From Brucella pecoris (GTDB lineage Bacteria; Pseudomonadota; Alphaproteobacteria; Rhizobiales; Rhizobiaceae), in contig NZ_VEWK01000014.1 in NCBI RefSeq assembly GCF_006376675.1, positions 1 through 64,000 of the forward strand: a stretch of 64,000 nt of DNA, given 5' to 3'. The position numbers were made by a program, and so were the translations under genes. Below the pieces are notes generated by a model. It did not search any database and was not told where the DNA came from. It was given only the letters and a program-made list of their open reading frames with translations. Shown here piece by piece: positions 36,064 through 44,945 of the stretch (position 1 is the stretch's first letter; the number at the start of each line of letters is the position of its first letter).

Positions 36064-37770
36064 TCAGCTTTTCAGTTTCTTGCCAACGGTTTCCACGACC
36101 AGCGCCAGCGAAATGGCCCCCGCGTCTGGATGACCGATACTCTTTTCGGCCAGTGGCCTTGCGCGACCGAGTTTTGGCGCAAGCGGTGCTGTCGCTTCGG
36201 CTGCTGACCTGGCTATCTCTGCGGCTTCATTCCATGCGTCGACCAGCCGCTTGCCGCTAGCAAATGCGCTTTCCAGCGTTTCCACGAAAGGTACAAAAGC
36301 ATCGACCAGTGTCTTGTCGCCGGGTTTCGCGCGACCGAGGGTCATCACCGCATCAAGCGCGCGTCTGCCCCCCAGAACAACGGCACTATCATCGATTGGG
36401 CCATTGTCAGAAAATTCAGTGCTCCACGAACGCAACAAAAGTCCCCATAGCGCTCCGGATGTCCCTCCGGCACGATCTGCCCAGGCATCACCCGCAACAG
36501 CCAGCACACTTGCTGTCCCGGCTCCGGCCTCGACTGCCTGGTCGGCAGCATCCTTCGCAGCGGCGGAGCCACGTCGCATACCCTGCCCGTGATCCCCGTC
36601 GCCCGCAAAGGCATCAATACGGCCAAGTTCTTCCTCGGCCTCGACCAGCACGTCAGCAACAGCGTGCAGAATGCCTTGAATACACACACCACCAGCGCGC
36701 CCAGCTTCATCCGCCTGAGCAAAATCGGGTGCGACATCCTCATCGGCGACAACCTCAGTCGCAGGCACGGCGGCAATGGCTTCCCCTCGACGCAGAACCG
36801 GCGTATCGCAAGCAGCCGTCCAGTAATGCTCCAACTCGTCATCAAGCCATAGAAGGGTCAGCGAACAACCTTGCATGTCGAGGCTGGTAACAAATTCACC
36901 CGCTTCCGGCGCCACAACATCAAGACCGGACTTTTCCAGAAGCGACGCAATCGCCGTCCACAGGACAAACAGTTCTTCATATTTGGTCGCACCAAGGCCG
37001 TTCAGAATAACGCCAACCCTTTGAATTCCTTTTGGGCGCTCTACCAGAAGCTTTTCCACCAACAAGCTCGCCAAACCGGAAGCAGGCAGGATTGCTTCTT
37101 CCTTGATCCCCGGTTCGCCGTGAATGCCGAGACCGAGCGCCATCTGGCCTTCCGGTACAGTAAAGAGTGGGTGCGGTGCGCCAGGCAGCGTGCAGCCTTT
37201 AAAAGCAACACCGAAGGACACGGTGTTCGCGTTGGCGTGACGTGATAGTCGTTCAACCTCGTCCAGTGACAAACCGGCTTCGGCAGCCGCGCCCGCAATC
37301 TTGAACACAACCAGATCGCCCGCAATTCCGCGCCGCTTCTCATGCATTTCCGCCGGAGCACTGGCTACGTCATCGGTTACGGGCACGATACGAACGTCAA
37401 TGCCCTCGGCACGCAGACGTTCGGCGGCAACGCCGAAATTGAGGACATCCCCGGCGTAATTGCCGAAGCCCAGCAGGATACCGCCGCCCTTGTGGGCCTG
37501 TCGGCAGACACGCGCCACTGCGGCCGTGGACGGCGAAGCAAATACGTCACCTGCAACAGCGGCATCCGCGAAGCCCGGCCCCACATATCCGGCAAATGCC
37601 GGGTAGTGACCAGAGCCGCCTCCGACGACCACAGCTACCTTGCCTTGAGGCACCTTGGTGGAGCGAACAACTCCGCCGCGAACGTGGCGAACATAGCGGT
37701 TATAAATACTGGCAAACCCGGCGAGAGCGGTCGAGGCAAACTCCTCCGGCGCATCGAAAATCGTCGTCAT
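36064..37770 (-). CDS. Dihydroxyacetone kinase-family DhaK-DhaL fusion
   Basis: A 568-residue ATP-type kinase. The DhaK half (about 1-330) has GGGSGHYPAFAGYVG and the GIHGEPG motif that carries the substrate-binding His; the DhaL half (about 365-568) has the ATP/Mg loop FAGDGDHGQGMRRGS. Family members phosphorylate dihydroxyacetone, and others phosphorylate D- or L-erythrulose. It is last in an operon with a PdxA2-like dehydrogenase, TctCBA transporter and TIM-barrel protein, so a triose or tetrulose formed from an imported acid sugar is the likely substrate. AAGGA precedes the ATG, 24 bp after the isomerase-like gene. Confidence 0.9.
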   Translation of the reverse strand: MTTIFDAPEEFASTALAGFASIYNRYVRHVRGGVVRSTKVPQGKVAVVVGGGSGHYPAFAGYVGPGFADAAVAGDVFASPSTAAVARVCRQAHKGGGILLGFGNYAGDVLNFGVAAERLRAEGIDVRIVPVTDDVASAPAEMHEKRRGIAGDLVVFKIAGAAAEAGLSLDEVERLSRHANANTVSFGVAFKGCTLPGAPHPLFTVPEGQMALGLGIHGEPGIKEEAILPASGLASLLVEKLLVERPKGIQRVGVILNGLGATKYEELFVLWTAIASLLEKSGLDVVAPEAGEFVTSLDMQGCSLTLLWLDDELEHYWTAACDTPVLRRGEAIAAVPATEVVADEDVAPDFAQADEAGRAGGVCIQGILHAVADVLVEAEEELGRIDAFAGDGDHGQGMRRGSAAAKDAADQAVEAGAGTASVLAVAGDAWADRAGGTSGALWGLLLRSWSTEFSDNGPIDDSAVVLGGRRALDAVMTLGRAKPGDKTLVDAFVPFVETLESAFASGKRLVDAWNEAAEIARSAAEATAPLAPKLGRARPLAEKSIGHPDAGAISLALVVETVGKKLKS

Positions 37771-37794
37771 TGAAACAGTCCTTGGTCTGGGTCA

Positions 37795-38769
37795 TTAGCC
37801 GCGTGGCAGGATGCGGCGCAGATAGTCACGATTTGTAGCCGAAACGGAAAGCCCATCGCCACCATAATGTTCGCATAAAAACGGGCTGGCGAAACCGTGA
37901 TCCAGCGCCATGCGGATAGCTGCACGATAATTGATAATCCCGCTTTCAAGCGGAGCTGGATGCGTGATTATCACACCGGAGGCCGGGTCTTCTGTACGGG
38001 TGTAGTTCTTCACGTGCCAGAATTTTGCGTAAGGCGCCACCTTCTCCATCATCTTCTGCCAATGCTCGACCGGACGGTGCAGACGAATGAGATTGCCCAG
38101 ATCAGCGTTGATACCAACATTGTCGAGCCCCACATCCTCCACAAAACGGACGGAGCTTTCCGCAGTGCCGAGATAAGTGTCCTCATACATTTCAAGCGAC
38201 AGCTCTATGCCGAGCTCCTCCGCATGACGACCGAGTTCACGAATTCGTTCAACGGCCTTGTTCCAGACAGCCGGATCGTCCGGGTTCTTCGCCCCATCAA
38301 CTGTCCAGAACCACAAAGCTTGTTTCTGCGCATCTGTCAGAGGTTCAAAAAGCCCGAAGGAAACAGAGCCTGCACCGATTTCCTTTGCCGTGTCGATGAC
38401 CCTGTGCCCATAGGCCAGATACTCGTCGCCGTGTTGTGCGTCGATCACGCTGCGTCGGGAGGTCGAAATTGCTGGAATCGTAAAGCCAAGAGACTTGACC
38501 ACCGCCATAAATTCACCGCGACGGGCAGGTGACAAATCAGCCACTCGCAACCAACTGTCAGTCGGGTCAAGTTCTGTAAAGCCTGCATCCGCAACATCGG
38601 CCAAGGTGCGCGCCCAATCTTCCGCTGGCTGATCCTGTATCGAGCTGCCATCCGGCAGCATATTGGGATACTGAATCATCGCTGCTGCGATAGGCCAGGT
38701 TTCGCGCGTCCATTTGGAAGTCGTCTTTTTCAACTTGCTTTCCAGTTCTTTTGCTTGATCCATCGACAT
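37795..38769 (-). CDS. Sugar phosphate isomerase/epimerase-family TIM-barrel protein
   Basis: A 324-residue protein of the AP-endonuclease-2 / xylose-isomerase-like TIM-barrel family. The metal-binding acidic positions are recognisable: LSLEMYED (Glu), NVGINADLGNL (Asp) with preceding His-region, FWHVKNY (His) and the final FLCEHYGGDG (Glu). Members isomerise or epimerise sugars and acid sugars; a few decarboxylate 3-oxo acid sugars. It starts within TGATG at the tctA stop, so translation is coupled. Substrate unknown; its position between transporter and kinase makes it a central catabolic step. Confidence 0.85.
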   Translation of the reverse strand: MSMDQAKELESKLKKTTSKWTRETWPIAAAMIQYPNMLPDGSSIQDQPAEDWARTLADVADAGFTELDPTDSWLRVADLSPARRGEFMAVVKSLGFTIPAISTSRRSVIDAQHGDEYLAYGHRVIDTAKEIGAGSVSFGLFEPLTDAQKQALWFWTVDGAKNPDDPAVWNKAVERIRELGRHAEELGIELSLEMYEDTYLGTAESSVRFVEDVGLDNVGINADLGNLIRLHRPVEHWQKMMEKVAPYAKFWHVKNYTRTEDPASGVIITHPAPLESGIINYRAAIRMALDHGFASPFLCEHYGGDGLSVSATNRDYLRRILPRG

Positions 38770-40298
38770 CAGGCGGCATTGCCATTGCCAGAGGAAATTT
38801 CGGGCTTCCGACTGCGCAGCTTGCCAATGACCCAGAAGACGGCGGGTGAAACAAGTAGGAAGACGCCGAGGGTCATCAGCGAAGCAACCAGGCCATTCGA
38901 CCAGAATATTGAAAGCTCACCGCCAGACATCATCATCGATTGACGGAATGCGTCCTCTGCCTTGTCTCCGAGAACCATAGCGAGAACCAACGGCGCTAGC
39001 GGATAATCAAGTTTCTTGAAGATGTAGCCGAGCACGCCGAATGCGATCACCAGCCAGACGTCGGTTATCGAATTGGCGACCTGATAAGCCCCGGAAAATA
39101 TAACCGCTACGATGATCGGGCCGATAATCGAGAACGGCACACGCAGGATCGACGCGTAAAGCGGCACGGTTGCAATCACCAGTATAACGGCGACAATGTT
39201 GCCGAGATACATGGAAGCAATCAGGCCCCAGACGAAATCCGGACGATCCGTGAACAATGTGGGGCCGGGAGTGAGGCCCCAGATCATCAGGCCACCCATC
39301 ATCACGGCGGCGGTTGCCGAACCTGGTACGCCAAGCGCCAGCATAGGAAGCAGCGCGGATGTACCGGCAGAATGGTCGGCAGTTTCCGGCGCCACGATAC
39401 CGCGCGGGTCGCCCTTACCGAATTTGGATTTATCGCGGGCGGAGCGACGAGCCACGCCGTAGCTCATAAAGGATGCAGCGGTTGGCCCCGCAGGCGTTAT
39501 CCCCATCCAGATCCCGATAAGCGTGGAGCGGGCGAGTGTAAACCAATAGCGCGGCATTTCCAGTAGCGTGCGACCAATTTCACCGAGACGCACACGCGCC
39601 TTGATACCGTCGAACCGAAGTCCCTCCTCCGTCGTCAGCAGCAATTCGCCGATCCCGAACAGGCCCATGACAGCAATCAGAAAGGAGATACCCTTGATAA
39701 GTTCAGGTATGTCGAACGTCAGGCGTAAATTGCCGGAGATCGTATCCATACCCACCGAAGCAAAGGCAAAGCCGATCATCATCGAAACAAGTGTCTTGAA
39801 CGGCGATTGAGCGCCCATGGATATGAAGCTGGCAAAAGCCAGAAAATAAACGGCGAAATATTCCGGTGATGAGAACCGCAGGGCGAAATTGGCGACCCAG
39901 CTCGAGAGCAGAGTAATCATCACAACACCGGCCAGTGCGCCAATGCCGGCCGAAACGAAAGCAAGTGTCAGGGCGCGGCTCGCATGTCCAGCCTTCGCCA
40001 TTGGGTATCCATCGAAGGTTGTGGCAACAGATGAGGGCTCACCCGGAATATTGAACAGAATGGACGTCGTCGATCCACCGAACAATGCCCCCCAGTACAT
40101 GCACGACAACAAAATAATCGCGGAGATCGGGTCCATCGTAAATGTCAGTGGCAGAAGCAGGGAAACACCGTTGGGTGCACCCAATCCCGGCAGGACACCA
40201 ACCAGAATTCCAAGCGTCACACCCAGCATCATCAGCAGAACATGATTGAAGCTGAGTATGTGAGCGAAGCCATCCATCAGGAGACTGAAGTTTTCCAT
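38769..40298 (-). CDS. tctA: Tripartite tricarboxylate transporter, large membrane subunit
   Basis: A 509-residue TctA-family permease with about 11-12 helices. Two glycine-rich family motifs are visible: GVLPGLGAPNGVSLLLPLTF near 34-53 and the GVPGSATAAVMMGGLMIWG repeat in the second half. It works with the TctB and TctC proteins encoded just upstream for sodium- or proton-driven uptake of carboxylates. GGAGGAAAGAC precedes the ATG. The transported compound is probably a sugar acid, judging from the PdxA2-like and DhaK-type enzymes in the operon. Confidence 0.93.
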   Translation of the reverse strand: MENFSLLMDGFAHILSFNHVLLMMLGVTLGILVGVLPGLGAPNGVSLLLPLTFTMDPISAIILLSCMYWGALFGGSTTSILFNIPGEPSSVATTFDGYPMAKAGHASRALTLAFVSAGIGALAGVVMITLLSSWVANFALRFSSPEYFAVYFLAFASFISMGAQSPFKTLVSMMIGFAFASVGMDTISGNLRLTFDIPELIKGISFLIAVMGLFGIGELLLTTEEGLRFDGIKARVRLGEIGRTLLEMPRYWFTLARSTLIGIWMGITPAGPTAASFMSYGVARRSARDKSKFGKGDPRGIVAPETADHSAGTSALLPMLALGVPGSATAAVMMGGLMIWGLTPGPTLFTDRPDFVWGLIASMYLGNIVAVILVIATVPLYASILRVPFSIIGPIIVAVIFSGAYQVANSITDVWLVIAFGVLGYIFKKLDYPLAPLVLAMVLGDKAEDAFRQSMMMSGGELSIFWSNGLVASLMTLGVFLLVSPAVFWVIGKLRSRKPEISSGNGNAA

Positions 40299-40331
40299 GT
40301 CTTTCCTCCAAAGACATCGGACTTTCCGGTA

Positions 40332-40832
40332 TCAATAAATCCCGAAGAAAGCCTCGACCGGGCCTTTAAGGAGCGGAACCTTGAAGCCGATTTCAAAGAT
40401 GACGAAAAAGAAGAGGGAAACGGCAATACCGGCTGGCAGGGAAGCCCACCACCTGTAGCGCCCCTGAAACATCATCGCTCCTGCGATGTAGATTGCAGTG
40501 CCGACATAAAGTCCCAAAACCGTCGATATGGCCGCGAAGCCAACCAGAGGTAAAGCGAAGCCAAGAACCGGTTTCAGCCGGGAGACCTCAATGAAGACTT
40601 CCCCGCTACCGCGATGTTTCACAAATGCCGCAACGAGATTGACGGCACTTCCGAACATGATCAGCAGCCCGATGTAAAACGGGAAATAACCGGCATCAGG
40701 GCCCATTTCCGTCCAACCAGTGCCAGCCTGTTGCGAGCCGTAACAAACCGCCGCCCCCAGCGCGCCCGTCAGGAGAGCGACGCCCGCCTCGACGATGAAG
40801 CGGGAAACGCCGCCTTCACCTTTTCCATTCAT
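40332..40832 (-). CDS. tctB: Tripartite tricarboxylate transporter, small membrane subunit
   Basis: A 166-residue TctB-family protein with four predicted helices (about 12-32, 43-63, 88-115 in two parts, 130-155). ATG 40832, preceded by AAGGAG at 8 bases, is chosen over a start 16 codons upstream. It lies 33 bp before tctA and 62 bp after tctC. TctB proteins are poorly conserved, so identification leans on topology and position between tctC and tctA. Confidence 0.88.
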   Translation of the reverse strand: MNGKGEGGVSRFIVEAGVALLTGALGAAVCYGSQQAGTGWTEMGPDAGYFPFYIGLLIMFGSAVNLVAAFVKHRGSGEVFIEVSRLKPVLGFALPLVGFAAISTVLGLYVGTAIYIAGAMMFQGRYRWWASLPAGIAVSLFFFVIFEIGFKVPLLKGPVEAFFGIY

Positions 40833-40894
40833 GGGATGAGCTCCTTCGATGAATGGTGCAGACGCCATTGGCGTCCGCACAAATACACAAAGCG

Positions 40895-41884
40895 TCAGTT
40901 GGCAAGCCAGCCTTCACGCTTCAGCACAGCCGTTACCGCTGTTTCATCGTTCTTGATAAAGGAAGAGAGATCATTACCGCTCATATAGGCGGCAGATTGC
41001 GAACTATCGGCAAGATACTTCGCCCATTCCGGCGTCTCGGCAACCTTCTTGAGTATGCCAGCATAGTAGTCGACGACTTCCTGATCGACCCCTGCCGGAA
41101 GCCATACCGTGCGCGGCATGGAATAATTTTCGATAGCAATACCTGCTTCCTTGCAGGTTGGAATGTCGCTCCATCCCATATCGCCAGCAACCTTGCCTTC
41201 GCCCTTGAGCTTTTGGCCGTTGAAGACGCAGAGCGGCTTCACCATACCTGCCTGCCATTGACCGAGATTCTCACTCGGATTGTTGACATTGGCCGCGATG
41301 TGCTCGCCCGCGAGCTGCACAGCAGCTTCACCGCCGCTCTTGAACGGGATATAGCCAAGCTTCGAACCTGTGGCATCATTGATCATCGATGTCAGAATCT
41401 GGTCAACGTCCTTGGACTGGCTGCCGCCAACCTTCATGCTCGTATCATCCTTGGCCTTGGCGACAAACTCAGCCGCGGTCTTGAATTCGGACTTTCCGTT
41501 AACCCAAAGAATGAATTCGTCCGAGGCAAGCGCTGAAACAGGAAGCAGGTCTGCCGACTTATAAGGAACCTTGGCGCGTACCGGCAAGAGATAGGCGTTG
41601 TTGGTGCCAAACGCCAGCTTGTAGGGATCGCCTTTGTAGCCAGCGGTATAGACAAAGCCTTCTGCCCCGCCTGCACTTCCCTTATTTGTAACGACGATTG
41701 GCGCGCTCATCAGGTCATATTTACCGATGATCGACTGGATTGTGCGCGCGAATATATCCGTGCCGCCTCCTGGCCCAGCGGTTACGACGAATTCCACAGG
41801 CCGCGTTGGTTCGAATGCCTGTGCAGACGATGCAATGACTGCCACTCCTGCCGCGAGGCAAGCAATGTGCAAAGACTTCTTCAT
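40895..41884 (-). CDS. tctC: Tripartite tricarboxylate transporter, periplasmic binding subunit
   Basis: A 329-residue TctC/Bug-family binding protein with a signal peptide (about 1-23, ending SSAQA) and a mature start FEPTRPVEFVVTAGPGGGTD, whose glycine loop is the Bug-family carboxylate-binding region. It captures the substrate and delivers it to TctAB. GGGAGGATAG precedes the ATG. It lies 65 bp after the pdxA2-like gene in the same operon. Confidence 0.93.
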   Translation of the reverse strand: MKKSLHIACLAAGVAVIASSAQAFEPTRPVEFVVTAGPGGGTDIFARTIQSIIGKYDLMSAPIVVTNKGSAGGAEGFVYTAGYKGDPYKLAFGTNNAYLLPVRAKVPYKSADLLPVSALASDEFILWVNGKSEFKTAAEFVAKAKDDTSMKVGGSQSKDVDQILTSMINDATGSKLGYIPFKSGGEAAVQLAGEHIAANVNNPSENLGQWQAGMVKPLCVFNGQKLKGEGKVAGDMGWSDIPTCKEAGIAIENYSMPRTVWLPAGVDQEVVDYYAGILKKVAETPEWAKYLADSSQSAAYMSGNDLSSFIKNDETAVTAVLKREGWLAN

Positions 41885-41949
41885 GGTCTATCCTCCCAGT
41901 TAAGCGGCACAGGCCTCCCCCCATGCCGATAGTGTTAAAATGTCGAAAA

Positions 41950-42981
41950 TCAGGCAGCGTCTGAAAGCGCCGATGCTCTTTTCGCCATTCGTGCCGCAAG
42001 CAGGATCGCTTCGCGCGTGGCTCCCACGTCGGCAACGCCCTTCCCGGCAATATCGTAGGCTGTTCCGTGCGCAGGCGTGCAAAGTGGGAACGGTAAGCCA
42101 CCCATCATCGTCACCCCTTTGTCGAAGCCCATCAGCTTCATCGCGATCTGCCCCTGATCGTGATACATGGTCAGCACTGCCTGAAAGCCATCCTTCAGAG
42201 CACGCAAAAACACCGTATCAGCCGGGAACGGCCCATCCACATCGAACCCTTTAGCCCTGGCTGCCTTAACGGCAGGTTCGATGATTTCGATTTCTTCCAT
42301 ACCGAAACTGCCGCCGTCACCGGCATGCGGATTGAGACCGGCCACTGCAATCTTTGGGTTGTCGTGTCCCGCCTTCTTTAGGCAGGCCCAGGCCAGCTCC
42401 AGCTCGGCAAGAATTCCTTCAACAGTTAGAGTCGAGGCCACATCCTTGAGCGGAATATGCGACGTCACACGCGCGTTCCAGACTTTCTCCAGAACGTTAA
42501 ACTCACGCACCTTGCCAGTGAAATTCAACACATCAGCAACAAAGCGGATTTCATCATCGTAACCAGGATAGGCAAATCGCATGGCCTGCTTGTTGAACGG
42601 AGTGAAACAAACAGCCTGCGCGTGACCTGCAGCGGCAAACTTCAGCGCTGCTCGAAAGTTTTGGGTGGCAAACGTTCCGCCCACCAACGTGGCCTCACTG
42701 CGCACAACGTCCTTCGGATCGAGATTCTTCAAGTCAACGAAGACGTGCCTGCCGAGCGGCATCTTCGGCGCGCTTTCGAGGCTGGCATCTTCCAGATCAA
42801 GCTCGACACCCGCGACGTGTGCGCCCTCGTCCAGAACGCGACGATCACCAAAGACAACGATATGCGCTTCTTTCCTGACATCCGGCAAGGCGAGGAGACG
42901 TGCCGTCAACTCCGGACTGACACCAGATGGATCCCCCATTGCAAGCGCAATTACGCTCGGTTCAGTGCCAGTGACGGTCAT
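41950..42981 (-). CDS. PdxA2-family 4-phospho-sugar-acid dehydrogenase
   Basis: A 343-residue NAD-dependent metal-binding dehydrogenase of the PdxA family (MGDPSGVSPE near the start, MYHDQGQIAMKLMGFDKGV, and TPAHGTAYDIAGKG). PdxA in vitamin B6 synthesis oxidises and decarboxylates 4-phosphohydroxythreonine; the PdxA2 branch does the same to 4-phospho-threonate or -erythronate, giving dihydroxyacetone phosphate. Operon context with TctCBA, a kinase and a GntR regulator argues for the catabolic PdxA2 role. ATG 42981 has GAGGAGGATG upstream. It is the first gene of the minus-strand unit, divergent from gntR. No DUF1537 kinase, the usual partner, is present. Confidence 0.87.
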   Translation of the reverse strand: MTVTGTEPSVIALAMGDPSGVSPELTARLLALPDVRKEAHIVVFGDRRVLDEGAHVAGVELDLEDASLESAPKMPLGRHVFVDLKNLDPKDVVRSEATLVGGTFATQNFRAALKFAAAGHAQAVCFTPFNKQAMRFAYPGYDDEIRFVADVLNFTGKVREFNVLEKVWNARVTSHIPLKDVASTLTVEGILAELELAWACLKKAGHDNPKIAVAGLNPHAGDGGSFGMEEIEIIEPAVKAARAKGFDVDGPFPADTVFLRALKDGFQAVLTMYHDQGQIAMKLMGFDKGVTMMGGLPFPLCTPAHGTAYDIAGKGVADVGATREAILLAARMAKRASALSDAA

Positions 42982-43000
42982 TAGCATCCTCCTCGTCTGC

Positions 43001-43069
43001 ATTCTGTATGCAGCATGCATATGTCAGTCTCCTGAATGGTGCAAGCATTTTGTATTCTGTATGCAGCAT
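43001..43069. promoter_or_regulatory. Duplicated 16-bp candidate GntR operator
   Basis: ATTCTGTATGCAGCAT occurs twice, exactly, at 43001-43016 and 43054-43069, 53 bp apart start to start (about five helical turns). Each copy centres on CTGTATGCAG, an imperfect palindrome like the sites of FadR-type GntR proteins. Both lie between the divergent pdxA2-like and gntR genes. Confidence 0.7.
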
Positions 43070-43156
43070 TTTATATTGACGGCTGAGAGCAGGCCAGCCA
43101 TCCTCGCCACAGTTGGTGAGATGAGGATTCGAACCCACTCTTTGAGAAAAAGGCCG

Positions 43157-43840
43157 ATGGACGAAATTCAAAAAAACGAGCAAGCCGACAACGGCTCACA
43201 GGCGTTCCGCCGCACTGCCTTGCACGACATGCTCGTCAACCATCTGCGCGACATGATTATCGAAGGGCAGCTAGAACCTGGCACGCGTCTGCATGAAGGC
43301 CAGCTCGGGGAGCAACTTGGCGTGTCCCGGACACCGCTGCGTGAGGCGATCAAGTATCTGGCGAGCGAAGGTCTGGTCGAGCTTGTTCCAAGCCGGGGCG
43401 CCGTTGTGAAGCGATTCAGTGCCGCCGACGTGAAAGACATGCTCACGGTCCTGCGCACTCTGGAAGAACTTGCCGGAAAGCTCGCCTGCGAGCTGGCGTC
43501 CGACAAGGAAATCGCTGAGGTCCGCGCGCTGCACGACGAAATGATCGAGCGCTATAATCATGCTGACCGCCTCCAGTATTATAAGCTGAATCAGCAGATT
43601 CACCTGGCCATTGTCCGCCTTGCCAAGAACCCCACGCTAGCTGACATTCACCAGATGCTGCAGACACGATTGAAACGTATCCGTTTCGTCGGCCACGAAG
43701 GCGCGGAGAAATGGGCAGCAGCAGTAGCCGAGCATGAAGAAATGATACTGGCCTTGGAAGCCCGTGATGCGACCCGGCTTTCCGAGGTGCTAGGACGCCA
43801 TTTGACGAAGGCCTGGGAGCGCGTACGCGACTCATTGTAG
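43157..43840 (+). CDS. GntR-family regulator, FadR/FCD subfamily
   Basis: A 227-residue regulator: winged helix-turn-helix (about 20-90; LHEGQLGEQLGVSRTPLREAIKYLASEGL read in parts) and an all-helical FCD ligand domain (about 100-220) with the Asp/His metal-site pattern in ALHDEMIERYNHAD, LNQQIHLAIV and AEHEEM. FCD domains commonly bind carboxylic acids. ATG 43157 is chosen; ATG 43121, in frame and 12 codons upstream, is possible. The frame remains open far upstream but overlaps the pdxA2-like gene. It is divergent from the acid-sugar operon, which it probably represses. Confidence 0.87.
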   Translation: MDEIQKNEQADNGSQAFRRTALHDMLVNHLRDMIIEGQLEPGTRLHEGQLGEQLGVSRTPLREAIKYLASEGLVELVPSRGAVVKRFSAADVKDMLTVLRTLEELAGKLACELASDKEIAEVRALHDEMIERYNHADRLQYYKLNQQIHLAIVRLAKNPTLADIHQMLQTRLKRIRFVGHEGAEKWAAAVAEHEEMILALEARDATRLSEVLGRHLTKAWERVRDSL

Positions 43841-43991
43841 AGACTATCTGCCGCATAATTTTGTCTGCAACGGCTTTAAGCAGATTACTGTTTGATCGAA
43901 AACCTCAGATGAGGTCTACCTCAATCGAGCCGGATCGCGTTATAAATCAAGATGGGATCATTTTTGCTTATCTGATGCAGCGGTACAGACT

Positions 43992-44927
43992 ATGGAACTG
44001 AAATGGCTTGAAGATTTCGTCAGTCTCGCTGAACACAGGAGCTATTCCCGCGCTGCGGGAGACCGCTACATTACGCAATCCGCTCTCAGCAAGCGCATCA
44101 AACAGCTTGAGGATTGGGTTGGCCTGCCATTGGTCGATCGATCTTCAAACCCCATAGGTCTGACAAAGGCCGGAGAATGCTTCCTTCCGCGAGCACAGGA
44201 TGCTCTCGAAATGCTGCTCAGTGCTCGCAAGAGCGTCAGTGATGGCTATAGTGCTACCTGGGAAATCATTTCTTTTGCAACGCTCAACACATTATCGCTT
44301 ACATTCTTCCCGCATTGGATGGCGCAGATCGAAGCATCCGGTGCTTCATTTCGCGCACGTTTTGCCGATCCTCACTCATCGTTCGTCGGCAATATTTCAA
44401 CGCTCGTCAGCGGGCATTGCGACTTCTTTCTGACCTATGCGCATCCTGCTGTTCCCCAGATGGATGATCTTGGCACCTATCCCTTTCTGGCATTGGGGAC
44501 CGAGAGGGTCATTCCAGTATCAGCTCCTACGCCGAATGGGCACGCCCTGCACAGCCTCAAGGACAAATCGCTACCAACGGCCTTCCTCAGTTATCGCGGT
44601 AATTCGTTCTTTTCTCTTGCCCTGCCTTGGTTGTTCGAAAAACATGGCTTTCAGTTGAGCACAGTTTACGAAAACGGAATGTCGGTTGCACTCAAGGCAA
44701 TGGCGGTCTCCGGACACGGTGTGGCATGGATACCCGAAAGCCTCGTCGACGAAGAAATGAAGCGCGGTGTACTTGTCCGTGCTGGCGAAACGGACACTGA
44801 TCTGTTGATTGAAATCCGCGTTTACCGAACACCCCAATTCAGGAACAAGCAGGCTGAGCTCTTCTGGCGCCGTGCCTCGCAACTGGTTTCCCAGAAAACC
44901 GGACACAACACCGGAAGCCTCACTTAA
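43992..44927 (+). CDS. LysR-family transcriptional regulator
   Basis: A 311-residue regulator with an N-terminal winged helix (residues 1-60; FVSLAEHRSYSRAAGDRYITQSALSKRIKQLE read in parts) and a LysR substrate domain (about 90-300). It is convergent with the last gene of the long peptide operon (MmgE/PrpD), 18 bp apart, so it may or may not control that operon. The SALSKRIKQLEDWVG pattern and overall length are ordinary for the family. Effector unknown. Confidence 0.88.
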   Translation: MELKWLEDFVSLAEHRSYSRAAGDRYITQSALSKRIKQLEDWVGLPLVDRSSNPIGLTKAGECFLPRAQDALEMLLSARKSVSDGYSATWEIISFATLNTLSLTFFPHWMAQIEASGASFRARFADPHSSFVGNISTLVSGHCDFFLTYAHPAVPQMDDLGTYPFLALGTERVIPVSAPTPNGHALHSLKDKSLPTAFLSYRGNSFFSLALPWLFEKHGFQLSTVYENGMSVALKAMAVSGHGVAWIPESLVDEEMKRGVLVRAGETDTDLLIEIRVYRTPQFRNKQAELFWRRASQLVSQKTGHNTGSLT

Positions 44928-44945
44928 GAACCGAGTTAGAACGGG

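Noticed and set aside
43001-43069. The 16-bp direct repeat as an attachment site of a mobile element
   Set aside because: The copies are only 53 bp apart in a promoter, with no integrase or tRNA gene nearby; an operator explains them better.
42665-43156. A 164-codon upstream extension of the GntR regulator
   Set aside because: It would overlap the pdxA2-like gene on the other strand and read through the operator repeats; the helix-turn-helix begins shortly after 43157.
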